From positions 1 through 64,000 of the forward strand of contig NZ_JAUYRI010000003.1 in NCBI RefSeq assembly GCF_030696885.1: 64,000 nucleotides of DNA, given 5' to 3'. A program made the translations under genes and the position numbers. Source of the stretch: Thiobacillus sp. Its GTDB lineage: Bacteria > Pseudomonadota > Gammaproteobacteria > Burkholderiales > Thiobacillaceae. Below the pieces are notes generated by a model. That model made no database searches and was not told the origin of the DNA. It saw only the letters and a list, made by a program, of their open reading frames with translations. Positions 33,602 to 42,533 of the stretch are shown one piece after another (the stretch's first letter is position 1; the number at the start of each line of letters is the position of its first letter).

Positions 33602-34174
33602 ATGGCGGCTTTTACGACGTTCGTCTCCAGCGTGGCGCGATTGATCCTGTTCAACAAACCCTACGGCGTGCTGAGCCAGTTCACCCCCGAGGGGCGCTGG
33701 CAGGGCCTGCGCGACCACCTCAGCGTACCCGGCGTGTATGCGGCCGGGCGGCTGGACGCCGACAGCGAAGGCCTGCTGATTTTAACCGATGACGGCCCGA
33801 CCCAGAGCCGGATCGCCGATCCGAAGCACAAGCTGCCCAAAACCTACTGGGCGCAGGTCGAAGGTGCGCCAACCGATGCCAACCTGGAGCCGCTGCGCCG
33901 CGGCGTCGATCTCGGCGATTTCGTCACCCGCCCGGCCACGGCCCGACTCATCGATGAACCCGCCGGGCTGTGGCCGCGCACTCCACCGGTCCGTTTTCGC
34001 GCCCTGATCCCCACCGCCTGGATCGAACTCACGATCAGCGAAGGCAAGAACCGCCAGGTGCGGCGGATGACGGCGAAGATCGGTTTCCCCACGCTGCGGC
34101 TGATCCGCGCCGCCGTCGGCGAATGGCCGCTGGGCACGCTTCTGCCCGGAGAATGGAAAGAGACTCATGTCTGA
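33602..34174 (+). CDS. rluE: 23S rRNA pseudouridine synthase, RluE type
   Basis: An RsuA-family pseudouridine synthase of 190 residues. The catalytic Asp lies in [15 protein letters not shown] (about residue 51). NRQVRRM near residue 153 is the RNA-binding signature. There is no S4 domain, as in RluE/RluF-like short enzymes. A GTG at 33632 is an alternative start matching the usual N-terminus ([10 protein letters not shown]). The end overlaps nudJ by 8 bp. Confidence 0.88.
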   Translation: MAAFTTFVSSVARLILFNKPYGVLSQFTPEGRWQGLRDHLSVPGVYAAGRLDADSEGLLILTDDGPTQSRIADPKHKLPKTYWAQVEGAPTDANLEPLRRGVDLGDFVTRPATARLIDEPAGLWPRTPPVRFRALIPTAWIELTISEGKNRQVRRMTAKIGFPTLRLIRAAVGEWPLGTLLPGEWKETHV

Positions 34175-34622
34175 CACCGAAACCTGGCTGCCCCATGTCG
34201 TCGTCGCCGCCATCGTCGAACGCGACGGCAAATTCCTGCTTGTCGAGGAACACACGGCCGAAGGCCTGCGCCTCAACCAGCCGGCCGGCCACTGGGAACG
34301 AGGTGAGACGCTGATCGAGGCGGTGCGGCGCGAGACGCTGGAGGAAACCGCGCACCACGTCGAACCGATCGCGCTGCTGGGCTGCTACACCACGCACTAC
34401 CCGCAGCGCGACATCACCTACCTGCGCTTTGCCTACGTCTGCAGCGTGACCGGCTTCGACGCCGAACGTGCGCTGGATACCGGCATCGTGCGTGCCGTAT
34501 GGCTGACGCCGGATGAAATCGCTGCCAGCCTCGTTCCTCACCGCAGTCCGCTGGTGATGCGCTGCATGCAGGATTATCTGGCCGGTCGGCGCTTTCCGCT
34601 CGACTTCGTGAATCACGCATGA
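34167..34622 (+). CDS. nudJ: Nudix hydrolase, NudJ-like
   Basis: The 151-residue protein has a complete Nudix box (G-H-W-x-x-G-E-T-x7-R-E-T-x-E-E-T, about residues 41-60). NudJ hydrolyses thiamine precursor phosphates and nucleoside di/triphosphates. The same gene order, rluE-nudJ-mnmA, is found in gammaproteobacteria and supports the symbol. Starts and stops overlap on both sides, indicating an operon. Confidence 0.88.
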   Translation: MSDTETWLPHVVVAAIVERDGKFLLVEEHTAEGLRLNQPAGHWERGETLIEAVRRETLEETAHHVEPIALLGCYTTHYPQRDITYLRFAYVCSVTGFDAERALDTGIVRAVWLTPDEIAASLVPHRSPLVMRCMQDYLAGRRFPLDFVNHA

Positions 34623-35695
34623 GCACCAAGGTTGTCGTCGGCATGTCGGGCGGCGTCGATTCCGCCGTCGCCGCCTATCTGCTGAAACAGCAGGGCTATG
34701 ACGTGCTCGGCGTCTTCATGAAAAACTGGGACGACGACGACAACACCGAGCAGTGCACCGCGCGCCAGGATTTTCTCGACGTGCTGGCAGTGGCCGACGT
34801 GCTCGGCATCGAGGTCGAGGCGGTCAACTTCGCCGCCGAATACAAGGAACGCGTGTTCAGCTATTTCCTCGCCGAATACCAGGCCGGCCGCACCCCCAAC
34901 CCCGACGTGCTGTGCAACGCCGAAATCAAGTTCAAGGCCTTCCTCGACGACGCCATCGCGCGCGGCGCCGAATACATCGCCACCGGGCATTACGTTGGCA
35001 AGGGAACGGACGCGGCCGGCCGTGCCACGCTGTTGCGCGCGGCGGACACTAACAAGGACCAGAGCTATTTTCTCTACCGCCTGAGCCTGGCGCAACTCTC
35101 CCCTTCCCTGTTTCCGCTCGCTCATCTGCCCAAGCCCGAGGTGCGTGCGCTGGCGCAAAAAATCGGCCTGCCCAACGCCGCCAAGAAGGACAGCACGGGA
35201 ATTTGTTTCATCGGCGAGCGCAACTTTCGCGAATTCCTCGAGCGTTACCTGCCGCGCAACCCCGGCGACATGAAAACGCCCGAAGGCCACGTGGTCGGCC
35301 AGCACCAGGGCCTGATGTATTACACCCTCGGCCAGCGCCAGGGCCTCGGCATCGGCGGACAGAAGGACGGCAACGATGAACCGTGGTTCGTCGCCGCCAA
35401 GGACATGGCCAGAAACACGCTGGTCGTGGTGCAGGGTCACGACCACCCGCTGCTCAAACGCATGACGCTGGCCGCCGGCCAGCTCAACTGGATCAGCGGC
35501 CTCGCCCCCGATCCGACCAAACCCTATACCGCCAAGACCCGCTACCGGCAGACCGATGCGCCCTGCCACATCACGCGGCTCGACGATGACACGCTGGAGC
35601 TCGCCTTCGAACAGCCGCAATGGGCCGTCACGCCCGGACAATCTGTGGTTTTATATGATGGCGAAGTGTGTCTCGGCGGCGGCATCATCGCCTGA
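34619..35695 (+). CDS. mnmA: tRNA-specific 2-thiouridylase MnmA
   Basis: It thiolates U34 of tRNA Glu, Gln and Lys using ATP and sulfur from the Tus relay. It has 358 residues, with the PP-loop [15 protein letters not shown] near residue 8. The catalytic Cys residues are those in NPDVLC and TGICF (about residues 98 and 196). It overlaps nudJ by 4 bp (ATGA). An AT-richer accessory gene follows. Confidence 0.97.
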   Translation: MSTKVVVGMSGGVDSAVAAYLLKQQGYDVLGVFMKNWDDDDNTEQCTARQDFLDVLAVADVLGIEVEAVNFAAEYKERVFSYFLAEYQAGRTPNPDVLCNAEIKFKAFLDDAIARGAEYIATGHYVGKGTDAAGRATLLRAADTNKDQSYFLYRLSLAQLSPSLFPLAHLPKPEVRALAQKIGLPNAAKKDSTGICFIGERNFREFLERYLPRNPGDMKTPEGHVVGQHQGLMYYTLGQRQGLGIGGQKDGNDEPWFVAAKDMARNTLVVVQGHDHPLLKRMTLAAGQLNWISGLAPDPTKPYTAKTRYRQTDAPCHITRLDDDTLELAFEQPQWAVTPGQSVVLYDGEVCLGGGIIA

Positions 35696-35732
35696 CACAA
35701 CGCGTACTCACCCCCCCAAGGAGTAATGAATT

Positions 35733-36866
35733 ATGGGTGTTGCAGGTTTAATCGTTCTTTATGTCGCCCTCAAATTCTTGGCCATTTGGTCTGCCTTCTC
35801 GGGCTTGGCGTTAGGTGCAAGCGTGCTAGCTGCACGATTCCCTCGACGTTCTGGCAATACACTGCCCCAGCCGCAAAAAATAATTGCAGCTGTGCTCATA
35901 TTTGCACTTCAGGTTTTTGGTGCCGGGATTACAACCTTGATATTAGGTGTAGTCCTGTCCACACAAATAGACGATAGAAAAATACTCAACGCACTTACTG
36001 GAGGACTCTTCCTCTTGATGTGCCTCCTATTGGCACAAAGACAGGTATGGAAGCTATTCAAGCTGCCATTTTGGCAACCCCACCTGTTGAAATTGCCATT
36101 GGGCGTAACAAGCCAGCTTTTTCTGGTCATGGTTTTTTTATCTGGTTTCTGGCTGAACTCTAAAATGTGGCCAGAAAGACATGAGAGTCAGCGCACGGCA
36201 ACCCCAAATGATCAATTTTCTGCGCGAGTTGAGACCATCCGACTGCGTCCCAGTAATGTTTGGTTGTCGATTCCGTCCAATCACATCGGTTCAATACGGG
36301 AGGACTATTTACCTAAATATATGCAGACCTTTTCCAGCCGCATGCAAACAGAAGTCACTGTGGAGTTTCTATTTCCAGATTACGCCAATCGCAATCTAGA
36401 AAATGAACAAGCATTCAAGAATCTCGGCAATAGGGACCGGCTCAATATCAGAATCAAATCATCCGCAGTACGCCAAGGCCTAAGCCTCAAAAAGGAATGG
36501 GAAATCCAGACTGGCTTGGATACCAATTCATCTCCAGCCGTCGAAGCTGGGCAAATGGCTCTGGAAGCAAGTGGTGGTCGAAGAAATGTTCTCGCCACGT
36601 ACGACGATGTAATGCAACTCACCACGTATTCAACAGAAGGCCGTGTATGGAAATGGTTTGTCTCTGGCGAGCACGTTATACGCTGCATGAACAAAGCTTC
36701 TTCCGTCTCACTCATTGGACAACCATGTGACGTAGAGAAAGACCTGCCGAATGGTGTCAGCCTGATGTACACATTCCCTTTTTCCAGGCTTTCCCAATGG
36801 AAAGAAATTGACGATTTTGTTCAAAAGACGTATGCGAGTTACAACAGGGTAAGTAAAACGCACTAA
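35733..36866 (+). CDS. Membrane protein of unknown function, AT-richer than its neighbours
   Basis: The 377-residue protein has about four hydrophobic segments in the first 140 residues and a soluble C-terminal half. Base and codon use are clearly less GC-rich than those of mnmA or glnS, suggesting recent acquisition. The start is the first ATG after aaggagtaatga. I see no known domain. It lies in a stretch with a toxin-antitoxin pair, consistent with an accessory insertion between mnmA and glnS. Confidence 0.6.
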   Translation: MGVAGLIVLYVALKFLAIWSAFSGLALGASVLAARFPRRSGNTLPQPQKIIAAVLIFALQVFGAGITTLILGVVLSTQIDDRKILNALTGGLFLLMCLLLAQRQVWKLFKLPFWQPHLLKLPLGVTSQLFLVMVFLSGFWLNSKMWPERHESQRTATPNDQFSARVETIRLRPSNVWLSIPSNHIGSIREDYLPKYMQTFSSRMQTEVTVEFLFPDYANRNLENEQAFKNLGNRDRLNIRIKSSAVRQGLSLKKEWEIQTGLDTNSSPAVEAGQMALEASGGRRNVLATYDDVMQLTTYSTEGRVWKWFVSGEHVIRCMNKASSVSLIGQPCDVEKDLPNGVSLMYTFPFSRLSQWKEIDDFVQKTYASYNRVSKTH

Positions 36867-36935
36867 GGCTCATTGGCTCATTGCAGCACAACCGATAAAG
36901 GACTATATTCAGTCTCATCTATTCAGGAGCCCACC

Positions 36936-37205
36936 ATGCGCTACTCGACCCAAGTTAAACCCATCAGCTATCTGAAAGCCAATGCCGCCGAAGTGCTGCA
37001 GCAACTTACCGATCAGCGCGAAGCCATGATCATCACGCAGAACGGCGAAGCCAAGGCGGTCATCCAGGACGTGGCCAGCTACGAGGAAACCCAGGAAACG
37101 CTGGCCTTGTTGAAGCTGCTGGCGCTAGGCAACCAGGACGTCGAGGCTGGCAGGACACGCCCGCTGGGCGATGTCGTCAAGCGGCTACGCGCCAAGCAAG
37201 CCTGA
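36936..37205 (+). CDS. Antitoxin, Phd/YefM family
   Basis: The 89-residue protein has the Phd/YefM DNA-binding fold start (TQVKPISYLKANAAEVLQQL) and the middle AMIITQNGEAKAVIQD block, with a charged C-terminal tail that wraps the toxin. A ribosome site (caggag) precedes the ATG at 36936. It lies 4 bp upstream of the toxin gene. It probably represses its own promoter. Confidence 0.9.
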   Translation: MRYSTQVKPISYLKANAAEVLQQLTDQREAMIITQNGEAKAVIQDVASYEETQETLALLKLLALGNQDVEAGRTRPLGDVVKRLRAKQA

Positions 37206-37209
37206 GCCC

Positions 37210-37542
37210 ATGCCCTACAAGGTCCTGCTGACCGCAGGCGCGGAGCGCGATCTGGAAGCGCTCCACGACTACATCGCGCATCACGATTCCAAAGCGGCCG
37301 CCGACCGTGTGCTGGACAGGCTGCTGAAAGTCGCCGGCGATCTGACAACCTTTCCCGAGCGCGGCTCACACCCCCGGGAGTTGCTGGTGCTGGGCATTCA
37401 TCAATACCGCCAGGTGTTTTTCAAGCCCTACCGGCTGATTTACCGGATAATCCGCACCGAGGTTGTCGTGTATCTGATTGCCGATGGCCGTCGTGACATG
37501 CAGACCCTGCTCGCGCAGCGGCTGCTCGGCGGGCCAAACTGA
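37210..37542 (+). CDS. Toxin, RelE/ParE family
   Basis: The 110-residue protein has the RelE/ParE-type layout: [19 protein letters not shown] at the start, then a middle [12 protein letters not shown] and a terminal [13 protein letters not shown]-type strand. It inhibits translation or gyrase when freed from its antitoxin. Start at 37210, 4 bp after the antitoxin stop, favours the short form over a longer frame from 37171. The pair is complete and likely active. Confidence 0.88.
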   Translation: MPYKVLLTAGAERDLEALHDYIAHHDSKAAADRVLDRLLKVAGDLTTFPERGSHPRELLVLGIHQYRQVFFKPYRLIYRIIRTEVVVYLIADGRRDMQTLLAQRLLGGPN

Positions 37543-37582
37543 GACACGATTTTTCGACCGACTTTCTCCCTACGCACCGCAT

Positions 37583-39280
37583 ATGAGCAATTCCCCCATC
37601 ACCGCGCCCGCTGCCAACTTCATCCGAAACATCATCGACGAGCAGAACGCCGCCGGGAAATGGGGCGGCCGAGTCGAGACACGCTTTCCGCCCGAGCCCA
37701 ACGGCTACCTGCATCTGGGCCACGCCAAGTCGATCTTTCTGAACTTTGGCCTGGCGCGCGACTACGGCGGCGTGTGCCACCTACGTTTCGACGACACCAA
37801 CCCGGAAAAGGAAAGCCAGGAATACGTCGACGCGATCACCGAATCGGTGAAATGGCTGGGCTTCGACTGGGGCAAGCATCTCTATTTCGCGTCGAACTAT
37901 TTCGACACCATGTACGCCTGCGCCGAGTACTTGATTACGGCCGGCCACGCCTACGTCGATTCGCTGAGCGCTGACGAGATGCGCGAATACCGCGGCACGC
38001 TGACTGAAAAAGGAAAAGACAGCCCGCACCGCAGCCGCAGCGTCGAAGAAAACCTCGACCTCTTCCGCAGGATGCGCGCCGGCGAATTCCCCGACGGCAC
38101 CCACGTGCTGCGCGCGAAGATCGACATGGCCTCGCCCAACATCAACCTGCGCGACCCCGCGATCTACCGTATCAAGCGCGCGCATCATCACAACACCGGC
38201 GACACCTGGTGCATCTACCCGATGTACACCTACGCCCACCCGATCGAGGACGCGATCGAGCACATCACCCACTCGATCTGCACGCTGGAATTCGAGGACC
38301 AGCGGCCGTTCTACGACTGGCTGCTCGACAAGCTTGCCGACGGCGGATTCTTCACCCGCCCGGTTCCGCAGCAGATCGAGTTCGCGCGGCTGAACCTGAC
38401 CTACGTCGTGCTCTCCAAGCGCAAGCTCATCCAACTGGTCGACGAAAAACACGTCAGCGGCTGGGACGACCCGCGCCTGCCCACGCTCGTCGGCGCGCGC
38501 CGCCGCGGCTACACGGCAGAAGGTTTCCAGCGCTTCACCGACCAGATCGGCGTGTCGAAGTCCGACGGCTGGATCGACTACAGCGTGTTCGAGGCCTGCC
38601 AGCGCGATGTATTGAATGATTCCGCGCTGCGCCGCATCGCCGTGCTCGACCCGGTCAAGCTCGTCATCGACAACTACCCGGAAGGCCAGTCAGAAGACTG
38701 CTTCGCCCCCAACCACCCGCAACAGCCCGACCTGGGCAAACGCGCAGTGCCGTTTTCACGCGAGCTGTGGATCGAGCGCGAGGATTTCATGGAGACCCCG
38801 TCCAAGGGCTATTTCAGGCTATTCCCCGGCAACTCGGTGCGGCTACGCTACGGCTACGTCGTCACCTGCACCGGCTGCGACAAGGACGCCGACGGCACCA
38901 TCACCGCCGTCCACTGCGACTACCTGCCCGACACCAAGTCCGGCACGCCGGGGGCCGACTCAGTCAAGGTCAAGGGCAACATCCATTGGGTGAGCGCGGA
39001 CCATGCGTACGAAGCCGAGGTGCGTCTGTACGACCGCCTGTTCACTACCGCCCAGCCGGGCGGCGAAAGTGGCGATTTCCTGAATGATCTGAATGCCGAT
39101 TCGGTACGCCTCATCCGCGCACAACTGGAACCTGCGCTGAAAGACGCCGCGGCGGAAGACCGCTTCCAATTCGAGCGCCACGGCTACTTCGTCGCCGATC
39201 GCGTCGACTCGAAACTCGGCGCGCCGGTGTTCAACCGTACGGTGACGTTGAAGGATTCGTGGATTAAGGCAGGTAATTAA
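37583..39280 (+). CDS. glnS: Glutaminyl-tRNA synthetase
   Basis: Class I synthetase for tRNA-Gln, 565 residues. HIGH-type motif HLGH lies in [15 protein letters not shown] (about residue 41) and the KMSKS-like VLSKRKL later. It begins [13 protein letters not shown] at 37583; a longer frame from 37478 overlaps the toxin gene. It is likely co-transcribed with or downstream of the TA pair. Confidence 0.97.
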   Translation: MSNSPITAPAANFIRNIIDEQNAAGKWGGRVETRFPPEPNGYLHLGHAKSIFLNFGLARDYGGVCHLRFDDTNPEKESQEYVDAITESVKWLGFDWGKHLYFASNYFDTMYACAEYLITAGHAYVDSLSADEMREYRGTLTEKGKDSPHRSRSVEENLDLFRRMRAGEFPDGTHVLRAKIDMASPNINLRDPAIYRIKRAHHHNTGDTWCIYPMYTYAHPIEDAIEHITHSICTLEFEDQRPFYDWLLDKLADGGFFTRPVPQQIEFARLNLTYVVLSKRKLIQLVDEKHVSGWDDPRLPTLVGARRRGYTAEGFQRFTDQIGVSKSDGWIDYSVFEACQRDVLNDSALRRIAVLDPVKLVIDNYPEGQSEDCFAPNHPQQPDLGKRAVPFSRELWIEREDFMETPSKGYFRLFPGNSVRLRYGYVVTCTGCDKDADGTITAVHCDYLPDTKSGTPGADSVKVKGNIHWVSADHAYEAEVRLYDRLFTTAQPGGESGDFLNDLNADSVRLIRAQLEPALKDAAAEDRFQFERHGYFVADRVDSKLGAPVFNRTVTLKDSWIKAGN

Positions 39281-39286
39281 CTATCA

Positions 39287-39376
39287 ATGACTATTAGAAC
39301 TGGGGCAGCTCAGCCTAGCGCCTTTGATCCTAGAGATGATCCGAATTACTTGGGAGAGCGATGTTCAATCTATTGA
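39287..39376 (+). other. Short 29-codon frame before the deoxyribosyltransferase-like gene
   Basis: The frame from ATG 39287 to TGA 39374-39376 encodes a protein-like peptide (FDPRDDPNYLGERC) and overlaps the next gene's start in another frame. It could be a leader peptide, or the N-terminus of that gene separated by a frameshift. It has no strong ribosome site. I list it as unresolved. Confidence 0.25.
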
Positions 39377-40200
39377 TGTTTAACGTTGATTGGTCATCAG
39401 GACGGGCTACTGTCCCAATGGGGCGAATGTTCGAGTACACCGATGAACACATCGCAACCCAATTTCGGGATGGTGGCAATCCTCTGCTGGACCGCCTTAC
39501 CTCCCTCCCATGCCTTTTCTGCGAAGAAGGCATTACGGACGAAATCGCCTACGTTGGTCAGATCAACCGAGCGAGGATCGCTGGCAGAGACTTGTTATTG
39601 GAGATCAGTTTCGACGCGGAGGTGCCTCCACTACAGAACAGCATGATCTACACGAGCCGAACAGAACTAGACATGCCTCATGACTTCGAGTTTTCGAGGA
39701 ACCATTGGGCAGTAAAGGATGTAGATCTTTATCGCTTCCTACTCCGAAACGTTCACCCCCGCAGACAGCGTCCTACGGTATTCCATATCCCCGAGCACGA
39801 GAATATCGAGACAACCCTTGCGTCCGCAATGATGCCTTTCGACGCGGGCTTCAACGCGATCTATGACAGCATTCGTCAGGCCGCTGACAACGCGGGGCTT
39901 AGGTGCAGGCGAGCTGACGACATTTGGGAGCACGCCGCGATCATCCAGGATGTGGTCTCACTTATTGACCGCTCTCGCATTGTTATCTGCGACTGCACGG
40001 GTCGAAACCCGAACGTGTTTTACGAGGCCGGCATCGCCCACACGCTGGGGCGTGACGTAATCCTAATTACTCAGAGCGAACATGACATTCCCTTCGACCT
40101 TCGTCATCTTCGTTATGTTCGATACCTCAACAATGCTGAAGGACTTGCCGCGCTAACACAGGCATTGCAGGCAAGAATGCAGACCTTACTTGGGCATTAG
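39361..40200 (+). CDS. Nucleoside deoxyribosyltransferase/TIR-like protein
   Basis: A 279-residue two-domain protein. The C-terminal domain (about residues 160-278) has a Rossmann-like fold pattern with the conserved block D211-C-T-G-R-N-P-N-V-F-Y-E222-A-G-I-A-H227, followed by a strand VILITQS. Proteins with this block are annotated as nucleotide-binding or deoxyribosyltransferase-like, and related TIR/NDT domains degrade NAD or nucleotides in antiphage systems. The N-terminal domain is not recognised. It sits between glnS and msrA with lower GC than both. Confidence 0.65.
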   Translation: MFNLLMFNVDWSSGRATVPMGRMFEYTDEHIATQFRDGGNPLLDRLTSLPCLFCEEGITDEIAYVGQINRARIAGRDLLLEISFDAEVPPLQNSMIYTSRTELDMPHDFEFSRNHWAVKDVDLYRFLLRNVHPRRQRPTVFHIPEHENIETTLASAMMPFDAGFNAIYDSIRQAADNAGLRCRRADDIWEHAAIIQDVVSLIDRSRIVICDCTGRNPNVFYEAGIAHTLGRDVILITQSEHDIPFDLRHLRYVRYLNNAEGLAALTQALQARMQTLLGH

Positions 40201-40254
40201 CCACGCTTCAGAAATCAGGTCTTGCAAAGTCACGTACGATAGATGATTTCCAAA

Positions 40255-40788
40255 TTACTTTAGGCGTTCCCCAAACTTCCCCTCCGCCTTCGCTACCTTC
40301 GGCGCCACCACGAACTGGCAATAGGGCTGATGCGGGTTCTGCTCGAAGTAGCGCTGGTGGTAATCCTCGGCGGGATAGAAGGTCGTCGCCTCGCTCACTT
40401 CCGTCACGATGGACGCGCCGAACTGCTTTGAAGCATTCAGCTCGGCGATCACCGCTTCCGCTTCAGCCTTCTGCTCGGGCGTGTGCCAGAAGATCGCCGA
40501 TCGATACTGGGTGCCGACGTCGTTGCCCTGGCGGTTGAGTTGAGTGGGGTCGTGCAGGGTGAAGAAGACGTCGAGCAATTCCCGAAACGACATCACATCC
40601 GGATCGAACGTCACCTGCACCACTTCGGCGTGGCCGGTGTCGCCGTTGCAGATGTCATTGTAGGTCGGGTTGAGGGTGTGGCCGCCCATGTAGCCCGAGA
40701 CCGCGGACTCGACGCCGCGCAGGCGATTGAACACGGTTTCGATGCACCAGAAACAGCCGCCTGCGAGAGTTGCTACTGCGTGGGCCAT
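40255..40788 (-). CDS. msrA: Peptide-methionine (S)-S-oxide reductase MsrA
   Basis: The 177-residue repair enzyme reduces methionine sulfoxide. The catalytic Cys is in the LAGGCFWC motif (about residues 8-15) and the downstream NPHQPYC segment holds the likely resolving region. Start MAHAVATLAGG is normal. It is transcribed against the upstream accessory gene. Confidence 0.97.
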   Translation of the reverse strand: MAHAVATLAGGCFWCIETVFNRLRGVESAVSGYMGGHTLNPTYNDICNGDTGHAEVVQVTFDPDVMSFRELLDVFFTLHDPTQLNRQGNDVGTQYRSAIFWHTPEQKAEAEAVIAELNASKQFGASIVTEVSEATTFYPAEDYHQRYFEQNPHQPYCQFVVAPKVAKAEGKFGERLK

Positions 40789-40845
40789 GATGCTCGTCCT
40801 TAATATCGAGGGGGGATTGCTTCGACCGGGGCTCGCAATGACGGT

Positions 40846-41454
40846 TCAGACGACGGGCACGGTGTCCTGGAACGACGCACGCGTCATCAACTTGTCGAAG
40901 AGTTTCGCCAGGTTGGGGTGGGCGGCACGCCAGTCGATGTCGGCAAAGCGCAGCCCCAGGTAGCCGAGCGTGCAGCCGCAGGCGACATCGGCCAGGGTCA
41001 TGCTGTTGCCGAGGTACCAGGGCTTTTCGCCGAGTGCTTCGGACAGGGCTTCGAGGCCGCGGAACAGGGTTTTCTCCTGCAGCACCAGCCAGTCGGCGCT
41101 CTGCTGTTCGGGCGCGCGCTTCTTCTCCAGAAACACGGCCACCGCAGCATCGGTGACGCCATCAGCCAGTGCCTCGACGCCGCGCACCATCATGCGGGCT
41201 TTCGGTTCGCTGGGGATCAGGTGCGCCACCGGGCTGACATGGTCGAGGTATTCGACGATGACGCGCGAATCGAATACGGAAACGCCATCCTCCAGCACCA
41301 GCACCGGCACCTTGCCGAGCGGGTTGACGCTGGCAACGGGGCTGTCGGGCAGCCAGGGGTTTTCGACCTGGAGCTGAAACGGGATTTTCTTTTCCGCCAG
41401 TACGACACGGACCTTGCGGCCGTAGGGGCTGGTGAGCGAGGTGACGAGTTTCAT
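40846..41454 (-). CDS. Glutathione S-transferase family protein (YibF-like)
   Basis: The 202-residue protein begins MKLVTSLTSPYGRKVRVVLAEK with a thioredoxin-fold N-terminus and the NPLGKVPVL block that contacts glutathione. The C-terminal domain is helical. This fits the YibF-like subgroup. The start at 41454 is chosen over a longer frame from 41505 because the family starts at MKLV. Confidence 0.9.
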   Translation of the reverse strand: MKLVTSLTSPYGRKVRVVLAEKKIPFQLQVENPWLPDSPVASVNPLGKVPVLVLEDGVSVFDSRVIVEYLDHVSPVAHLIPSEPKARMMVRGVEALADGVTDAAVAVFLEKKRAPEQQSADWLVLQEKTLFRGLEALSEALGEKPWYLGNSMTLADVACGCTLGYLGLRFADIDWRAAHPNLAKLFDKLMTRASFQDTVPVV

Positions 41455-41479
41455 ACGGGTTCCCTGAAGGTCTTCTTGA

Positions 41480-41650
41480 TTAGGATGGCTTGCGAGCGCT
41501 GCCATTATCGCCTGCCGTCATCGCGGCTCCAACCCGTTCGCGCAACAGGGGGAGAATTTCGGCCTCGAACCCGGGATGGCGCTTGAACCATAGACGATTG
41601 CGCGGGCTGGGATGCGGCAGTGGCAGCACATCGGGGGCGGCCATGGATAC
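41480..41650 (-). pseudogene. Truncated C-terminus of a uracil-DNA glycosylase family protein
   Basis: Reading the minus strand, the last 56 codons encode APDVLPLPHPSPRN, then RLWFKRHPGFEAEILPLLRERV, which is the C-terminal signature of short uracil-DNA glycosylase family proteins (HPSPRN is the DNA-binding motif). The remaining N-terminal part is missing: upstream the same frame runs into the end of the PAP2 gene. The fragment therefore looks like a relic left by a deletion or insertion. Confidence 0.7.
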
Positions 41651-41673
41651 ATGGCTAGCGCCAAACGCGACGG

Positions 41674-42468
41674 TCAGCTTCCGGGTGGCGTGTCGACCCG
41701 CTTGATTGGCAGGCGTGCGGCGGCACGTTCCCGCCGGTAAAACCAGGCATGCGTCCCCAGCGCGATCATCCAGCACAGATAGGCCGAAGTCAGGTCGTGC
41801 GACGGGAAATGCGCGCCACGCATCCATTGGTCGACGGCAAACACGCTACCGATCAGCAGACCGGGGAGCAACAGCAACCCGCTACGCGACCGCCCCCCGC
41901 CGCCCGCGAAATAGAGTGCCAGCAACGCAAAGCCGCCCGAGCTGTGGCCGCCCGGAAAGCAGTGCCCCCGTGGCAGCGTGTCCGGCTTGTCGTCGAACAG
42001 CCCGAGGTGCGGCCGCTGTCCGCCGAACTCGGCGACATCCCAAGGGCAATCCATATTCGTCCACTGCTTTCCCTGGTGCACCGCCACGACGGAAAGCGTG
42101 ATGGCCACCAGCAGGTAGGCCAGGGACTTGCGCCGGCTGCGCAGCGCCTGCACCGGCCAGGACAGCAGCCACAGGGCGAGGATGGCGACAGCGAAGACCA
42201 CGAGCACCTCGCGTGCGCCCTCGTGCAGGACCTGGCTGGTCCAGAAGTTGTCCCTGAGCGGAAAGCCGCCGAGGGCGGGATCATGGAAGCGGGCCGCCAC
42301 CCACGCATCGAACCCGGTCTCTTGCATCAACCCGAACAGCACGACAAAGGCGAGCGTCGGCCAGACGGCCAGGGCGACAAGGCGCGCCCGGGAAAGCGGC
42401 GCGGGTGAAACCGCAGGGGGGATGGGGCTCGGCACGTACAGGTCGCTCGATATGTCGCAGGAATCCAC
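41674..42468 (-). CDS. PAP2 superfamily phosphatase, membrane protein
   Basis: The 264-residue membrane phosphatase has about 5-6 transmembrane segments. The three acid-phosphatase motifs are visible: K-Q-W-T-N-M-D-C-P around residue 130, then FPGGHSSGGF near residue 168 and RGAHFPSHD near residue 217. It likely dephosphorylates lipid phosphates such as undecaprenyl diphosphate or phosphatidate. Its 3' end abuts the uracil glycosylase relic. Confidence 0.88.
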   Translation of the reverse strand: MDSCDISSDLYVPSPIPPAVSPAPLSRARLVALAVWPTLAFVVLFGLMQETGFDAWVAARFHDPALGGFPLRDNFWTSQVLHEGAREVLVVFAVAILALWLLSWPVQALRSRRKSLAYLLVAITLSVVAVHQGKQWTNMDCPWDVAEFGGQRPHLGLFDDKPDTLPRGHCFPGGHSSGGFALLALYFAGGGGRSRSGLLLLPGLLIGSVFAVDQWMRGAHFPSHDLTSAYLCWMIALGTHAWFYRRERAAARLPIKRVDTPPGS

Positions 42469-42533
42469 GGCAGCTCGCCGCGGAGTCCATGCTCGCAGGG
42501 CAGGCTTAAGTAAGCCTTAACCCGGCCGGGCGG

